Shown here: positions 1 to 7,786 of the stretch, in pieces
How positions within the stretch are numbered: position 1 is the stretch's first letter
Layout of the letters: every line of letters starts with the position of its first letter
NCBI RefSeq assembly: GCF_900109645.1
Contig: NZ_FOBG01000004.1
Span: 248,001 to 312,000 of the forward strand
Direction: 5' to 3'
From: Duganella sp. CF402
GTDB lineage: Bacteria > Pseudomonadota > Gammaproteobacteria > Burkholderiales > Burkholderiaceae_D
Length of the DNA stretch: 64,000 nucleotides
The notes under the pieces: model-generated
What the model saw: only the letters and a program-made list of their open reading frames with translations
What the model was told of the DNA's origin: nothing
The model's database searches: none
Made by a program: the position numbers and the translations under genes

Positions 1-1616
1 TGCGGCGTCAGCTGGGTATTGCCGAGCAGGTAGACCATGCCCAGCACCGCATTCATCGGGGTGCGGATTTCATGGCTCATATTGGCCACGAAATCGCTCT
101 TGGCGCGGTTGGCGGCCTGGGCGCGGTCGCGCTCGCGCTCAAGTTCGGTGGCGCGCTGCTCGACCTCGAGGCGCAGGCGGTGGCGCTCGGTGATGTCGGA
201 AATCACCGCCAGCACCTTGGTGCCCTGGTCGGTGCGCACCGCGCTCAGGTTGACCTCGACCGGGAACTCGCTGCCGTCGCGGCGCAGGCCGAATAGCACC
301 TTGCCCTGCCCCATGCGCACCGGCTCGGCGCTGAGGCGGTCGGCAAAGAAGCGATGGCGGTGGTGGGCGTGGTTGGCGCGCAGCCGTTCCGGCACCAGCA
401 TTTCCAGCGGCTGGCCGAGCACCTCGTCGCGTTCGTAGCCGAAGCAGCGCTCGCCCTCGCGGTTGAAGGTTTCGATGCGGCCGTCCACGCCCACCACCAC
501 GATCGCGTTGGGCGCGAACTCGACCAGGCTTTGCAGGCGCGCGTCGGCCGCCAGCCGTTCGTGCATCAACTCGTTGAAGGCCGAGGTCAGCTGGCCGACC
601 TCGTCGCGCGCGTGCACCGGCAGCGGCGTGAAGCTGGCCGGATGGGCGCGCAGCGCGACGATGGCGTTGCGGAGTTTGATCAGCGGCGCCATCAGGCGCA
701 GCGTGAGCACGCTGATCAGCAGCGCCGTCAGCACCGCCGCCGCGCCGCTCCACAGCAGCACACGCCGCAGCACGCCCTCGAACGGCTCGAACGCTTCCTC
801 GGCCGGCAGCGAGGTGGCCAGCAGCCAGTCGACCGACTTCAGCTGCTTGTAGCTGTTAAGGGTTTGCCGGCCCTCGCCCATGCCCATCACCGTGCCCTCG
901 AAGCCCTCTTCCAGCGCGCGCGTGGTGGCCGGATTGGCGTTGGCCGCGCGCGGCTTGAGCAGGCGGGCGATATCGGGATGCAGCACGTACACCGGCACCG
1001 CGTCGCGCGTCAGCGCAAAGTAGTAGCCGCTGCGGCCGACCTTCGCGGTGCGCAGGTGGCCCAGCAGATTGTCCTTGTACAGGCGCAGCACGCCCATCAG
1101 CACGCAGCGCACCTCGCCCTTGGCGTCCAGCACCGGCGCCACCATCTGCACGATGGGCTGCTTGTTGGAGCGGCCGATCAGTGGTTCGGTGATCATCGGC
1201 TTGCGGGTGCGCATTACGGTCTTGAAGTAGGCGCGGTCGGAGGCATCGATGCCGACCCGGCCCGGCACCAGCGGCAGGTCGGAAATGATCTTGCCTTGCG
1301 GATCGAGCACCAGCAAGTCGTCGAACAGCGACAGCACGGCGCGGTTGTTGTAATACTCGCGCAGCTGGTCCTCGGCGATCGGCAAGCTGGCCGGCTGGTT
1401 GCGCGCGGACAGCGCGATGATATCGAGCAGCATGGTCAGCTTGTCGTCGAGCTCTTGCGCAGAGCGATTGATCAGCGCGGTCTGCTGCGTGAACAGCACC
1501 CGCGTGTAATCTTCCTGCATGCGCCGGGTCTGGACCAGCGTGACCAGGCCTATCATCAGGACCGAGGTAATGCTGGTAGCGAGCGCGACTTTAGCCTTGA
1601 TGCCGAGAGGCTTCAT
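1..1616 (-). CDS. Membrane sensor histidine kinase with Cache, HAMP and PAS domains (3' end cut by window edge)
   Basis: About 538 codons are visible before the left edge. The start MKPLGIKAKV is followed by a membrane segment near residues 10-28, then a long periplasmic Cache-type sensor region (about 40-270). A second membrane segment (about 286-307), a HAMP linker and a PAS domain (about 365-480, FNREGERCFGYERDEVLGQP) follow. The HisKA H-box SHEIRTPMNAVLG has its phosphoacceptor His near residue 515. The ATPase domain and any receiver domains lie outside the window. The architecture is that of a hybrid or classical kinase sensing a small external ligand. The ligand cannot be named from the sequence. 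The reading frame is intact throughout. Confidence 0.9.
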   Translation of the reverse strand, partial: MKPLGIKAKVALATSITSVLMIGLVTLVQTRRMQEDYTRVLFTQQTALINRSAQELDDKLTMLLDIIALSARNQPASLPIAEDQLREYYNNRAVLSLFDDLLVLDPQGKIISDLPLVPGRVGIDASDRAYFKTVMRTRKPMITEPLIGRSNKQPIVQMVAPVLDAKGEVRCVLMGVLRLYKDNLLGHLRTAKVGRSGYYFALTRDAVPVYVLHPDIARLLKPRAANANPATTRALEEGFEGTVMGMGEGRQTLNSYKQLKSVDWLLATSLPAEEAFEPFEGVLRRVLLWSGAAAVLTALLISVLTLRLMAPLIKLRNAIVALRAHPASFTPLPVHARDEVGQLTSAFNELMHERLAADARLQSLVEFAPNAIVVVGVDGRIETFNREGERCFGYERDEVLGQPLEMLVPERLRANHAHHRHRFFADRLSAEPVRMGQGKVLFGLRRDGSEFPVEVNLSAVRTDQGTKVLAVISDITERHRLRLEVEQRATELERERDRAQAANRAKSDFVANMSHEIRTPMNAVLGMVYLLGNTQLTP

Positions 1617-1675
1617 ATCATCCTTGATCTAGCGAGGGCTGGGTCGATTCTCCTATCAATGGCTTACCTTGGCAA

Positions 1676-1712
1676 GAAAGAAAAAGCCAGCGTGCGCGGG
1701 GCACGCTGGCTT
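1676..1712 (-). terminator. Rho-independent terminator downstream of the alpha/beta hydrolase
   Basis: A 12-bp perfect stem (AAGCCAGCGTGC / GCACGCTGGCTT) with a 5-base loop is followed, in the minus-strand direction, by a run of U-rich bases (forward strand AAGAAAGAAAA). It lies 20 bases past the stop codon of the hydrolase gene. Confidence 0.85.
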
Positions 1713-1732
1713 GTTTGCAGCACGTAAGCGGA

Positions 1733-2479
1733 TTAATTTTTTGCGGCGGCGAGAATCACCTCGGCCACCTTGGCCGGCTGCGACACCATCGGCACGTGGC
1801 TGGTTGGCAGCGTGGTGGTGACAGCGTTGATTTTCTTGGCGAACGCTTGCTCCAGCTCCGGCGCGATCATGCGGTCCTTGCTTGCAACGATGTAGTAATT
1901 GGCCTTGTTCTTCCACGCGGCCACGGTGGTGGTTTCACCGAAGGCCTTGGCGGCGATCGGGCCCTGGGTGGCGGCGATCAGCGCGGCCTGGGCCGGCGTC
2001 ACATCTTGCGCAAAGTTCTTGGCGACCGAGTCGGCCGGCAGCCAGGCGTAGCCGCCGGCGTCGATTTGCAGGGTGGCGATACCAGGCGGCACGGCGTAGT
2101 CTTTGCCGAGGTTGCCGGTGGCCTCACCTTCCGACGGGGCGAACGCGGCCACGTAGACCAGGGCTTTCACTTTGTCGCTGGTGCCGGCCTGGGTGATGAC
2201 GGTGCCGCCCCACGAGTGGCCGACCAACACGACTTTACCGGTTTGTGCATCGATCACGCGCTGGGTGGCGGCGACGTCGTCGGCCAGCGAGCTCAGCGGG
2301 TTCTGCACGGCGACCACTTTGTAGCCTTTGGCTTGCAGGATCGGAATCACTTTGTCCCAGCTGGAGCCGTCGGCGAAGGCGCCGTGGACCAGCACGATGG
2401 TGGTGTCGTTGGCAGGGGCGGCGGCGTGGGCGAAAGCGGTGGCGGCCAGCAGGGCGGTAGCGATCAGGGTGCGTTTCAT
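1733..2479 (-). CDS. Exported alpha/beta hydrolase
   Basis: 248 residues. An N-terminal signal peptide (MKRTLIATALLAATAFAHAAA) is followed directly by the alpha/beta hydrolase fold start TIVLVHGAFADGSSW, whose HG motif forms the oxyanion hole. The nucleophile elbow GHSWGG carries the catalytic Ser. A late His in TSHVPM fits the third member of the triad. This resembles the secreted AB-hydrolase/esterase group often annotated as salicylate-esterase-like, but the substrate cannot be deduced. The gene is monocistronic, with its own terminator just downstream. The start is chosen for the signal peptide and a purine-rich stretch upstream. Confidence 0.85.
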   Translation of the reverse strand: MKRTLIATALLAATAFAHAAAPANDTTIVLVHGAFADGSSWDKVIPILQAKGYKVVAVQNPLSSLADDVAATQRVIDAQTGKVVLVGHSWGGTVITQAGTSDKVKALVYVAAFAPSEGEATGNLGKDYAVPPGIATLQIDAGGYAWLPADSVAKNFAQDVTPAQAALIAATQGPIAAKAFGETTTVAAWKNKANYYIVASKDRMIAPELEQAFAKKINAVTTTLPTSHVPMVSQPAKVAEVILAAAKN

Positions 2480-2665
2480 GGTGATTCCTTTCGTTGAGTA
2501 GTTAGCGATTTAGTCGCGTTCGATGTGTCGATGGGTGAACTGTAGCGCACAATTCAATCGCATGCAACGAGTTTTTAAAAATATTTTTGCGGCCGCGAAT
2601 CCAAATGCCATCAGCCCCCCTCTTAGCGGGTGAGGGACTTCCTCGATCACCGAATGGAGAGCACA

Positions 2666-2878
2666 ATGTTTTACGTTAAAAATGTACCGGGTTGGGAGCG
2701 CGTGCTGCGCGTAGTAATGGGTCTGATCGTGGCGGTGGCTGCGCTGGCGCTGCTGGGCGGCATGTGGGGCACGGTGGTGGCGCTGTCGGCGAGCGGTATC
2801 GTCGCGTCCGGCCTGTTCGGCTTTTGCCCGATGTGCGCAATGGTTGGCCGTCGCCTCGATAAACAAAGGAAGCAATGA
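2666..2878 (+). CDS. DUF2892 (YgaP transmembrane-like) small inner-membrane protein
   Basis: 70 residues starting MFYVKNVPGWERVLRVVMG. The opening and the two hydrophobic segments (about 14-31 and 35-52) match the DUF2892 family. A Cys pair in GFCPMC sits at the end of the second segment, before a basic tail. A good ribosome site (GGAGA, 6 bases upstream) supports this ATG rather than an earlier in-frame start. The stop overlaps the ATG of the following sigma-factor gene as ATGA, so the two are probably translationally coupled. The function is unknown. The paired cysteines could be redox-active, but that is inference. Confidence 0.85.
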   Translation: MFYVKNVPGWERVLRVVMGLIVAVAALALLGGMWGTVVALSASGIVASGLFGFCPMCAMVGRRLDKQRKQ

Positions 2879-3393
2879 GTCTTGCGGAACAACATTTGCC
2901 GGTGCTGGACGCCGCCCATCGCGGTGATCCGGCCGCCTTGGCGCAGTTGCTGCGGCTGTGCCAGCCCGACATCCGCCGCTATGCACAGCGCAACTGCCTG
3001 ATCGCTGACGTCGATGATGCGGTACAGGAAACCTTGCTGGTGCTGTCGCGCAAGCTGGGTTCGGTGCGCATGCTGGCGGCGTTTTCCGGCTGGTTGTTCC
3101 AGGTGGTCAAGCGCGAGTGTCACCGGCTGGCGCGCAGCGCGCTCGGCCACGATCCCTGGGACGACGAACGCGCCGAGCAATGGCTGGCCAGCCAGGACAC
3201 GGCCGGCTTGCGGGTGGAACTGATACGCGCGCTGGAATCCCTGCCGGCCGACTACCTGCAGGTCGTGCTTTTGAGGGACTTCGCAGAAATGTCGATGGCG
3301 GAAATCGCTGCAGAGACGGGCGAATCGGTGGCTGCGGTGAAAAGCCGCTTGCACCGTGCAAGGCAGCTGGCGCGCGAATACTTGATCGGATGA
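2875..3393 (+). CDS. ECF-like RNA polymerase sigma factor
   Basis: 172 residues. Region 2 spans roughly residues 18-85 (DVDDAVQETLLVLSRKL, then the melting segment with FSGWLFQVVKRECHRLAR). Region 4 is at about 112-165 (LPADYLQVVLLRDFAEMSMAEIA and the helix SVAAVKSRLHRARQLAR). No anti-sigma gene is adjacent. The only coupled partner is the upstream two-helix DUF2892 protein, whose stop overlaps this start. fnr follows 46 bases downstream on the same strand. Target promoters are unknown. Confidence 0.88.
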   Translation: MSLAEQHLPVLDAAHRGDPAALAQLLRLCQPDIRRYAQRNCLIADVDDAVQETLLVLSRKLGSVRMLAAFSGWLFQVVKRECHRLARSALGHDPWDDERAEQWLASQDTAGLRVELIRALESLPADYLQVVLLRDFAEMSMAEIAAETGESVAAVKSRLHRARQLAREYLIG

Positions 3394-3439
3394 CTGCGGA
3401 AAGACGCGCAAAAGGCACTCGATGGGCTACACTGGCCGC

Positions 3440-4198
3440 ATGATACAAGAACTTCCTTCGCTGGTGATCCCCGGCGCGACCATCGACATCCTCAAGGCCA
3501 GTTGCGCCTCGTGCAGCATGCACCAGCTTTGTCTGCCGATGGGGCTGGACAATAAGGACATGGCGCGGCTCGATGAAATCATCGGCCGGCGCCGCAAAGT
3601 GGCGCGCGGCGGCACCCTGTTCCGCATCGGCGACCCGTTCCAGAACCTGTACGCGATCCGCCTCGGCCACTTCAAGACCTACCAGGTGAACCGCGAGGGC
3701 GCCGAGCAGATCACCGGCTTCCAGATGGCGGGCGAGCTGCTGGGCATGGACGCCATCAGCGCCGACGAACACCATTGCACCGCCATCGCGCTGGAGGACA
3801 GCGAAGTGTGCGAGATTCCGTTCGCCACCCTGCAGCAGTTGCTGGCCGAGATGCCGACCCTGCTGCGCCATTTCCACCGCATGATGAGCCAGGAAATCAC
3901 GCGCGAGCAAAGCGTGATGCTGTTGCTGGGGAATATGCAGGCGACCCAGCGCTTTGCGGCGTTTCTGGTCAACCTGTCCTCGCGTTATGAGGCGCGCGGC
4001 TATTCGCCGACCACCTTCCAGCTGCGCATGTCGCGCGAGGAAATCGGCAACTACCTGGGCCTGACCATCGAGAGCATCAGCCGCCTGCTGTCCAAATTCA
4101 AGAAAGAAGGCCTGGTGCGCGTCAGCAACCGCGAAATCGAACTGCTCGATCCGCGCCTGCTGAAAGCCATCACCGCCGGCACCGAAACCTGCGCTTAA
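3440..4198 (+). CDS. fnr: Fnr-type oxygen-sensing transcription factor
   Basis: 252 residues from MIQELPSL; an in-frame ATG six codons upstream is less likely. The N-terminal cysteines C22, C25 and C31 plus C113 match the four ligands of the FNR [4Fe-4S] cluster. A cyclic-nucleotide-binding beta-barrel follows. The C-terminal helix-turn-helix has MSREEIGNYLGLTIESISRLLSKF, with the E-SISR recognition residues that read TTGAT half-sites. It is expected to be active under low oxygen. It sits convergent to the cbb3 oxidase cluster, which carries matching TTGAT-N4-ATCAA boxes. Its stop codon shares a TTAA palindrome with the stop of ccoH on the other strand. Confidence 0.96.
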   Translation: MIQELPSLVIPGATIDILKASCASCSMHQLCLPMGLDNKDMARLDEIIGRRRKVARGGTLFRIGDPFQNLYAIRLGHFKTYQVNREGAEQITGFQMAGELLGMDAISADEHHCTAIALEDSEVCEIPFATLQQLLAEMPTLLRHFHRMMSQEITREQSVMLLLGNMQATQRFAAFLVNLSSRYEARGYSPTTFQLRMSREEIGNYLGLTIESISRLLSKFKKEGLVRVSNREIELLDPRLLKAITAGTETCA

Positions 4199-4692
4199 TC
4201 AGGGAGCAGCGCCACGCCGCGCTGTGCCGGGTACGACCATGAACCGGCCAGCCGCCATTCGCGCTTCGGCCCTTCCACCAGCACGATCCAGCGGCTGCGC
4301 TCAAGCAGCGGCAGCTCGGCGCTGAAGGCGCCCTTCTCATCCGGCACCAGCATCAGCTTGATATCCTTCTCCGGCAGCGTGGCGTGCGACAGGTGCAGCA
4401 GCAGCGGGCCGCTATCCTTGCGGTTGATGCGGCCGCTCAGCACGCCGGTGGCGGCGTCGTAGCCCAGCGCTACCGACAAGCCCAGCTGCGCGGCCACATG
4501 GTCGCGCCGCAAATCCTGATTGATGGCCTTGCCCTGCTTGTAGTAATCGCCGACCACCAGCGCGTCTGGCGTCGACACGGCCAGATAGGCGGTGTAGACG
4601 CTGGCCAATGCCACGATCATCGGACCGGCCATCAACAACCACGGCCAGCGCTGCTTCCACCACGGCGTGATGGGCATGTTCAGTGTGTGCAT
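4195..4692 (-). CDS. ccoH: FixH/CcoH family cbb3 oxidase assembly protein
   Basis: 165 residues. A single membrane segment near residues 18-40 (WPWLLMAGPMIVALASVYTAYLAV) is followed by VVGDYYKQGKAINQDL, the hallmark FixH stretch, and a periplasmic beta-rich domain. FixH proteins are needed for maturation or stability of cbb3 cytochrome oxidase. It is the last gene of the cco unit, 9 bases after ccoG. Translation may begin at the first ATG or at MPITPWW five codons later. The stop overlaps the fnr stop. Confidence 0.9.
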   Translation of the reverse strand: MHTLNMPITPWWKQRWPWLLMAGPMIVALASVYTAYLAVSTPDALVVGDYYKQGKAINQDLRRDHVAAQLGLSVALGYDAATGVLSGRINRKDSGPLLLHLSHATLPEKDIKLMLVPDEKGAFSAELPLLERSRWIVLVEGPKREWRLAGSWSYPAQRGVALLPD

Positions 4693-4701
4693 AAATGCTC
4701 C

Positions 4702-6087
4702 CTAGCGCGGCACAATGAAGACCGCCGATTCTTTCACATGCAGCGACGGATCGTCGACTGCGGTCAAGGTCACTTCAATTTTGTTCGAGCCCGGCTTGCC
4801 GGCGCCATGCGCCACGCGCAGGCGCACCGGATAACCCTTGGTCTCGGTGGCCTCAACCGACACGGTGTCGGCCGTGACCTGCGCCAGCGTATCGATGCCG
4901 CTGACGGCAATCTTGTACCCATGCGCCTGCTCGGACGTGTTCATGATCTGCAGGCGGTAGACGTTTTCAATCATGCCGTCCTCCACCTCGCGCCCCATCG
5001 AACCACGGTCGCGGATCACGTCCAGCTTGAGCGGCATGCGCAGGTACAGCGCGGCACTGGTGGCCAGCATGATCAGCACCAGCACGGCGCTATAGATCCG
5101 CACGCGCGGGCGCCAGGCGCGGCGGCGGATCTCGGTCGGCGTCAGGTGATCCTGCATCGCGCGCTCGGTGCTGTAGCGGATCAGGCCGCGTGCCTGGCCG
5201 GTCTTGTCCATCACCGTATTGCAGGCGTCCACACAGGCGGCGCAGCCGATGCATTCGTACTGCAAGCCCTTGCGAATATCGATGCCGGTCGGGCACACCT
5301 GCACGCACAGCGAGCAGTCGATGCACGAGCCACCGTTGCCGTGCTCGTTTTTCGACAGCGGACCGCGCGGCTCGCCACGCTTGGCGTCGTAAGTGATGAT
5401 GAGCGTGTCGCGGTCGAACATCGCGCTTTGGAAGCGCGCATATGGGCACATGTATTTGCACACTTGCTCGCGCATCCAGCCGGCGTTGCCGTAGGTGGCA
5501 AAGCTGTAGAACACCACCCAGAACCATTCCCACGGGCCGAAGTTGAGCGTCATCACCTCGCCCATCAGCTTGGCGATGGGGGTGAAGTAGCCGACGAAGG
5601 TAAAGCCGGTCCATAGCGCCACCGCGCCCCATGCCAGGTGCTTGGCCGTCTTCTTGCCAAACTTCGTCAGCGAAGGCGGCTGCCGGTCCAGCGCGATGCG
5701 GGCGCTGCGCTTGCCTTCGATCTTGCGTTCTATCCACAGGAAGATTTCCGTGTACACCGTTTGCGGACAGGTAAAGCCGCACCACACCCGCCCCGCCACC
5801 GCCGTGGCGAGGAACAGCAGGTAGGCGCTGATGATCAGCAGCGCTGCCAAATAGATGAAGTCCTGCGGCCACAGCACGATGCCGAAGATATAGAACTTGC
5901 GCGCGCCCAGGTCGAACAGCAGCGCCTGCCGGCCGTTCCACCGCAGCCACGGCGTGCAGTAGAAGGCCAACTGCGTCAGCCACACGAACAGCCAGCGCAG
6001 GCGGGCGTAGCGGCCGTCGGTTTCGCGCGGATATATTTCCTCGCGCGCGGCGTACATCTTGACGACTTGGGGCTGCGGGGCGTTCAT
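4702..6087 (-). CDS. ccoG: CcoG (FixG/RdxA) ferredoxin-like copper reductase for cbb3 assembly
   Basis: 461 residues with about five membrane segments. Two [4Fe-4S] ferredoxin motifs lie in the middle: CIDCSLCVQVCPTG and CIGCAACVDACNTVM. An upstream CGFTCPQTVYTE contains the CxxxCP motif shown in CcoG homologues to act in Cu(II) reduction. The C-terminal periplasmic part is an IgG-like FixG_C domain. The ATG overlaps the ccoP stop as ATGA, so translational coupling is likely. The role is supply of Cu(I) for the CuB site of CcoN. Confidence 0.95.
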   Translation of the reverse strand: MNAPQPQVVKMYAAREEIYPRETDGRYARLRWLFVWLTQLAFYCTPWLRWNGRQALLFDLGARKFYIFGIVLWPQDFIYLAALLIISAYLLFLATAVAGRVWCGFTCPQTVYTEIFLWIERKIEGKRSARIALDRQPPSLTKFGKKTAKHLAWGAVALWTGFTFVGYFTPIAKLMGEVMTLNFGPWEWFWVVFYSFATYGNAGWMREQVCKYMCPYARFQSAMFDRDTLIITYDAKRGEPRGPLSKNEHGNGGSCIDCSLCVQVCPTGIDIRKGLQYECIGCAACVDACNTVMDKTGQARGLIRYSTERAMQDHLTPTEIRRRAWRPRVRIYSAVLVLIMLATSAALYLRMPLKLDVIRDRGSMGREVEDGMIENVYRLQIMNTSEQAHGYKIAVSGIDTLAQVTADTVSVEATETKGYPVRLRVAHGAGKPGSNKIEVTLTAVDDPSLHVKESAVFIVPR

Positions 6088-7016
6088 TTTTCAGCGACCG
6101 GTGGCGGTGTTTCGTTTGGATTGTTCGACAAGCTCCACACGTAGGCGGCCAGCACGTGCACCTTGGCCTCGCCGAGGAAGTCCTCGAACGGCGGCATAGT
6201 GGCGGTACGGCCCTTGCGGATGGTTTCCATGATGGTTTCGGCGCTGCCGCCGAACAGCCAGGTCTTGTCGGTCAGGTTGGGCGCACCCAAGGCCTGGTTG
6301 CCCTTGGCGTTGGCGCCGTGGCACGCCATGCAGGCGCCGAACTTGCCCTTGCCGAACACGGCCTTGATCGGGTCGTGCGTCGATTCGGACAGGCTCAGCA
6401 CGTAGTGGGCGACGTTTTCCACTTCCTTGTCGCCGCCCAGCGCCGCGCCCATCGGCGGCATGGCGCCGACCCGGCCGTGCAGGATGGTTTCCTTGATGTT
6501 TTCCGGCGAGCCGCCGAACAGCCAGTCGTTGTCGGTCAGGTTGGGGAAGCCCTTGTTGCCGCGCGCGTCCGAGCCGTGGCACTGCGCGCAGTAGGTCAGG
6601 AACAGGCGTTCGCCGATGGCGCGTGCTTGCGGATTGGAGGCTACCGCCTTCAAATCCTGCTTTTGGTATTGCGCGAACAGCGGGCCGAAATCGGCGTCGG
6701 CTTTCTTCAGCTCGCCCTTGTACTCGGCGGTGGAGGTCCAGCCCAGCTTGCCTGCATAGGTGCCGAGGCCGGGGTACAGGAACAGGTAGGCGAGGCCGAA
6801 CACGATGGTCAGGTAGAACAGCCACATCCACCAGCGCGGCATCGGCGTGTTCAGCTCGGTCAGGTCTTCGTCCCATACATGGCCGGTAGTCTCGGCCTTG
6901 CCGGGACCGCGCTTGACGGTCGATTGCGAGTACAGCAGCACGCCGCAGCCGATCACGCCGAGCAGGGTCAGGACGACGATGTACCAGTCCCAGAAACCGT
7001 TGGTGAAATCAGCCAT
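6084..7016 (-). CDS. ccoP: cbb3-type cytochrome c oxidase diheme subunit III
   Basis: 310 residues starting MADFTNGFWDWY. Two membrane helices (about 12-30 and 62-82) anchor a periplasmic domain with two c-type heme sites, CAQCH (C143, C146, H147) and CMACH (C229, C232, H233). Distal Met candidates occur in MPPMG and MPPFE. It feeds electrons from cytochrome c to CcoO/CcoN. An upstream in-frame start would run through ccoQ and is rejected. The start overlaps the end of ccoQ by 8 bases and the stop overlaps the ccoG start. Confidence 0.97.
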   Translation of the reverse strand: MADFTNGFWDWYIVVLTLLGVIGCGVLLYSQSTVKRGPGKAETTGHVWDEDLTELNTPMPRWWMWLFYLTIVFGLAYLFLYPGLGTYAGKLGWTSTAEYKGELKKADADFGPLFAQYQKQDLKAVASNPQARAIGERLFLTYCAQCHGSDARGNKGFPNLTDNDWLFGGSPENIKETILHGRVGAMPPMGAALGGDKEVENVAHYVLSLSESTHDPIKAVFGKGKFGACMACHGANAKGNQALGAPNLTDKTWLFGGSAETIMETIRKGRTATMPPFEDFLGEAKVHVLAAYVWSLSNNPNETPPPVAEK

Positions 7017-7170
7017 GACGATGCTCCTCCTCGTCGGCGAAAGGCAGTGCCGCTGCGGCGGCGAAATCGGCTTCCTGGTGGCGCACGTAGGCCCACCACA
7101 GGATGCCGGCAAAGGTGAGGAAGGAAATCACCGTCATCACGCTGCTGGCTTGGTCGAACAGGATATCCAT
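7009..7170 (-). CDS. ccoQ: cbb3-type cytochrome oxidase subunit IV
   Basis: A 53-residue single-helix protein beginning MDILFDQASSVMTVISFLTF, with WWAYVRHQ just after the helix and an acidic tail ending DEEEHRHG. Size, position between ccoO and ccoP, and the W-W-A-Y-x-R pattern match CcoQ/FixQ, which stabilises the oxidase. It begins one base after the ccoO stop and overlaps the ccoP start by 8 bases. Confidence 0.92.
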   Translation of the reverse strand: MDILFDQASSVMTVISFLTFAGILWWAYVRHQEADFAAAAALPFADEEEHRHG

Positions 7171-7171
7171 G

Positions 7172-7786
7172 TCAGTTCCTTGTCTTGATCTGCGTGCCCA
7201 GGCCTTGCAGGTAGGCGACCAGGGCGTCTTCTTCGGTCTTGTCCTTGAGCTCGTCCGGCGCGGCGGCGATCTCGGCGTCGGTATAGGGCACGCCGACCAG
7301 GCGCAGCGCCTTCATCTTGGGCGCCACTTCGGCCGCCACCAGCGAGGTCCTGGCCAGCCAAGGGTAGTTCGGCATATTCGATTCCGGCACCACGTCGCGC
7401 GGATTCTGCAAGTGGGTGCGGTGCCATTCGTCGCTGTAGCGGCCGCCCACGCGCGCCAGGTCGGGGCCGGTACGTTTGGAGCCCCACTGGAACGGATGGT
7501 CGTAGACGAACTCGCCCGCCACCGAGTAGTGGCCGTAGCGCTCGGTCTCGGCGCGGAACGGGCGGATCATTTGCGAGTGGCAGTTGTAGCAGCCTTCGCG
7601 GATGTAGATATCGCGGCCGACCAGGCGCAGCGGCGAGTACGGCTTCAGCCCGGCCACCGGTTCGGTGGTCGACTTCTGGAAGAACAGCGGGGCGATCTCC
7701 ACCGCGCCGCCGACGCTAACCACCAGCGTCACCAGCGCGATCAGCAGCCACGGGTTTCTTTCGATCCAATCGTGAGAGAACTTCAT
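7172..7786 (-). CDS. ccoO: cbb3-type cytochrome c oxidase monoheme subunit II
   Basis: 204 residues. One N-terminal membrane anchor (about 13-34) precedes a periplasmic cytochrome c domain with CYNCH (C66, C69, H70) and a late Met ligand candidate in ESNMPNYPW. The motif GRDIYIREGCYNCHSQMIRP is diagnostic for CcoO. It transfers electrons from CcoP to the binuclear centre. The start overlaps the ccoN stop as ATGA. Confidence 0.97.
   Translation of the reverse strand: MKFSHDWIERNPWLLIALVTLVVSVGGAVEIAPLFFQKSTTEPVAGLKPYSPLRLVGRDIYIREGCYNCHSQMIRPFRAETERYGHYSVAGEFVYDHPFQWGSKRTGPDLARVGGRYSDEWHRTHLQNPRDVVPESNMPNYPWLARTSLVAAEVAPKMKALRLVGVPYTDAEIAAAPDELKDKTEEDALVAYLQGLGTQIKTRN

Noticed and set aside
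2600..2665. Terminator-like CCCTC/GAGGG hairpin upstream of the DUF2892 gene
   Set aside because: The stem is only about 5 bp with a long loop and no T-tract.
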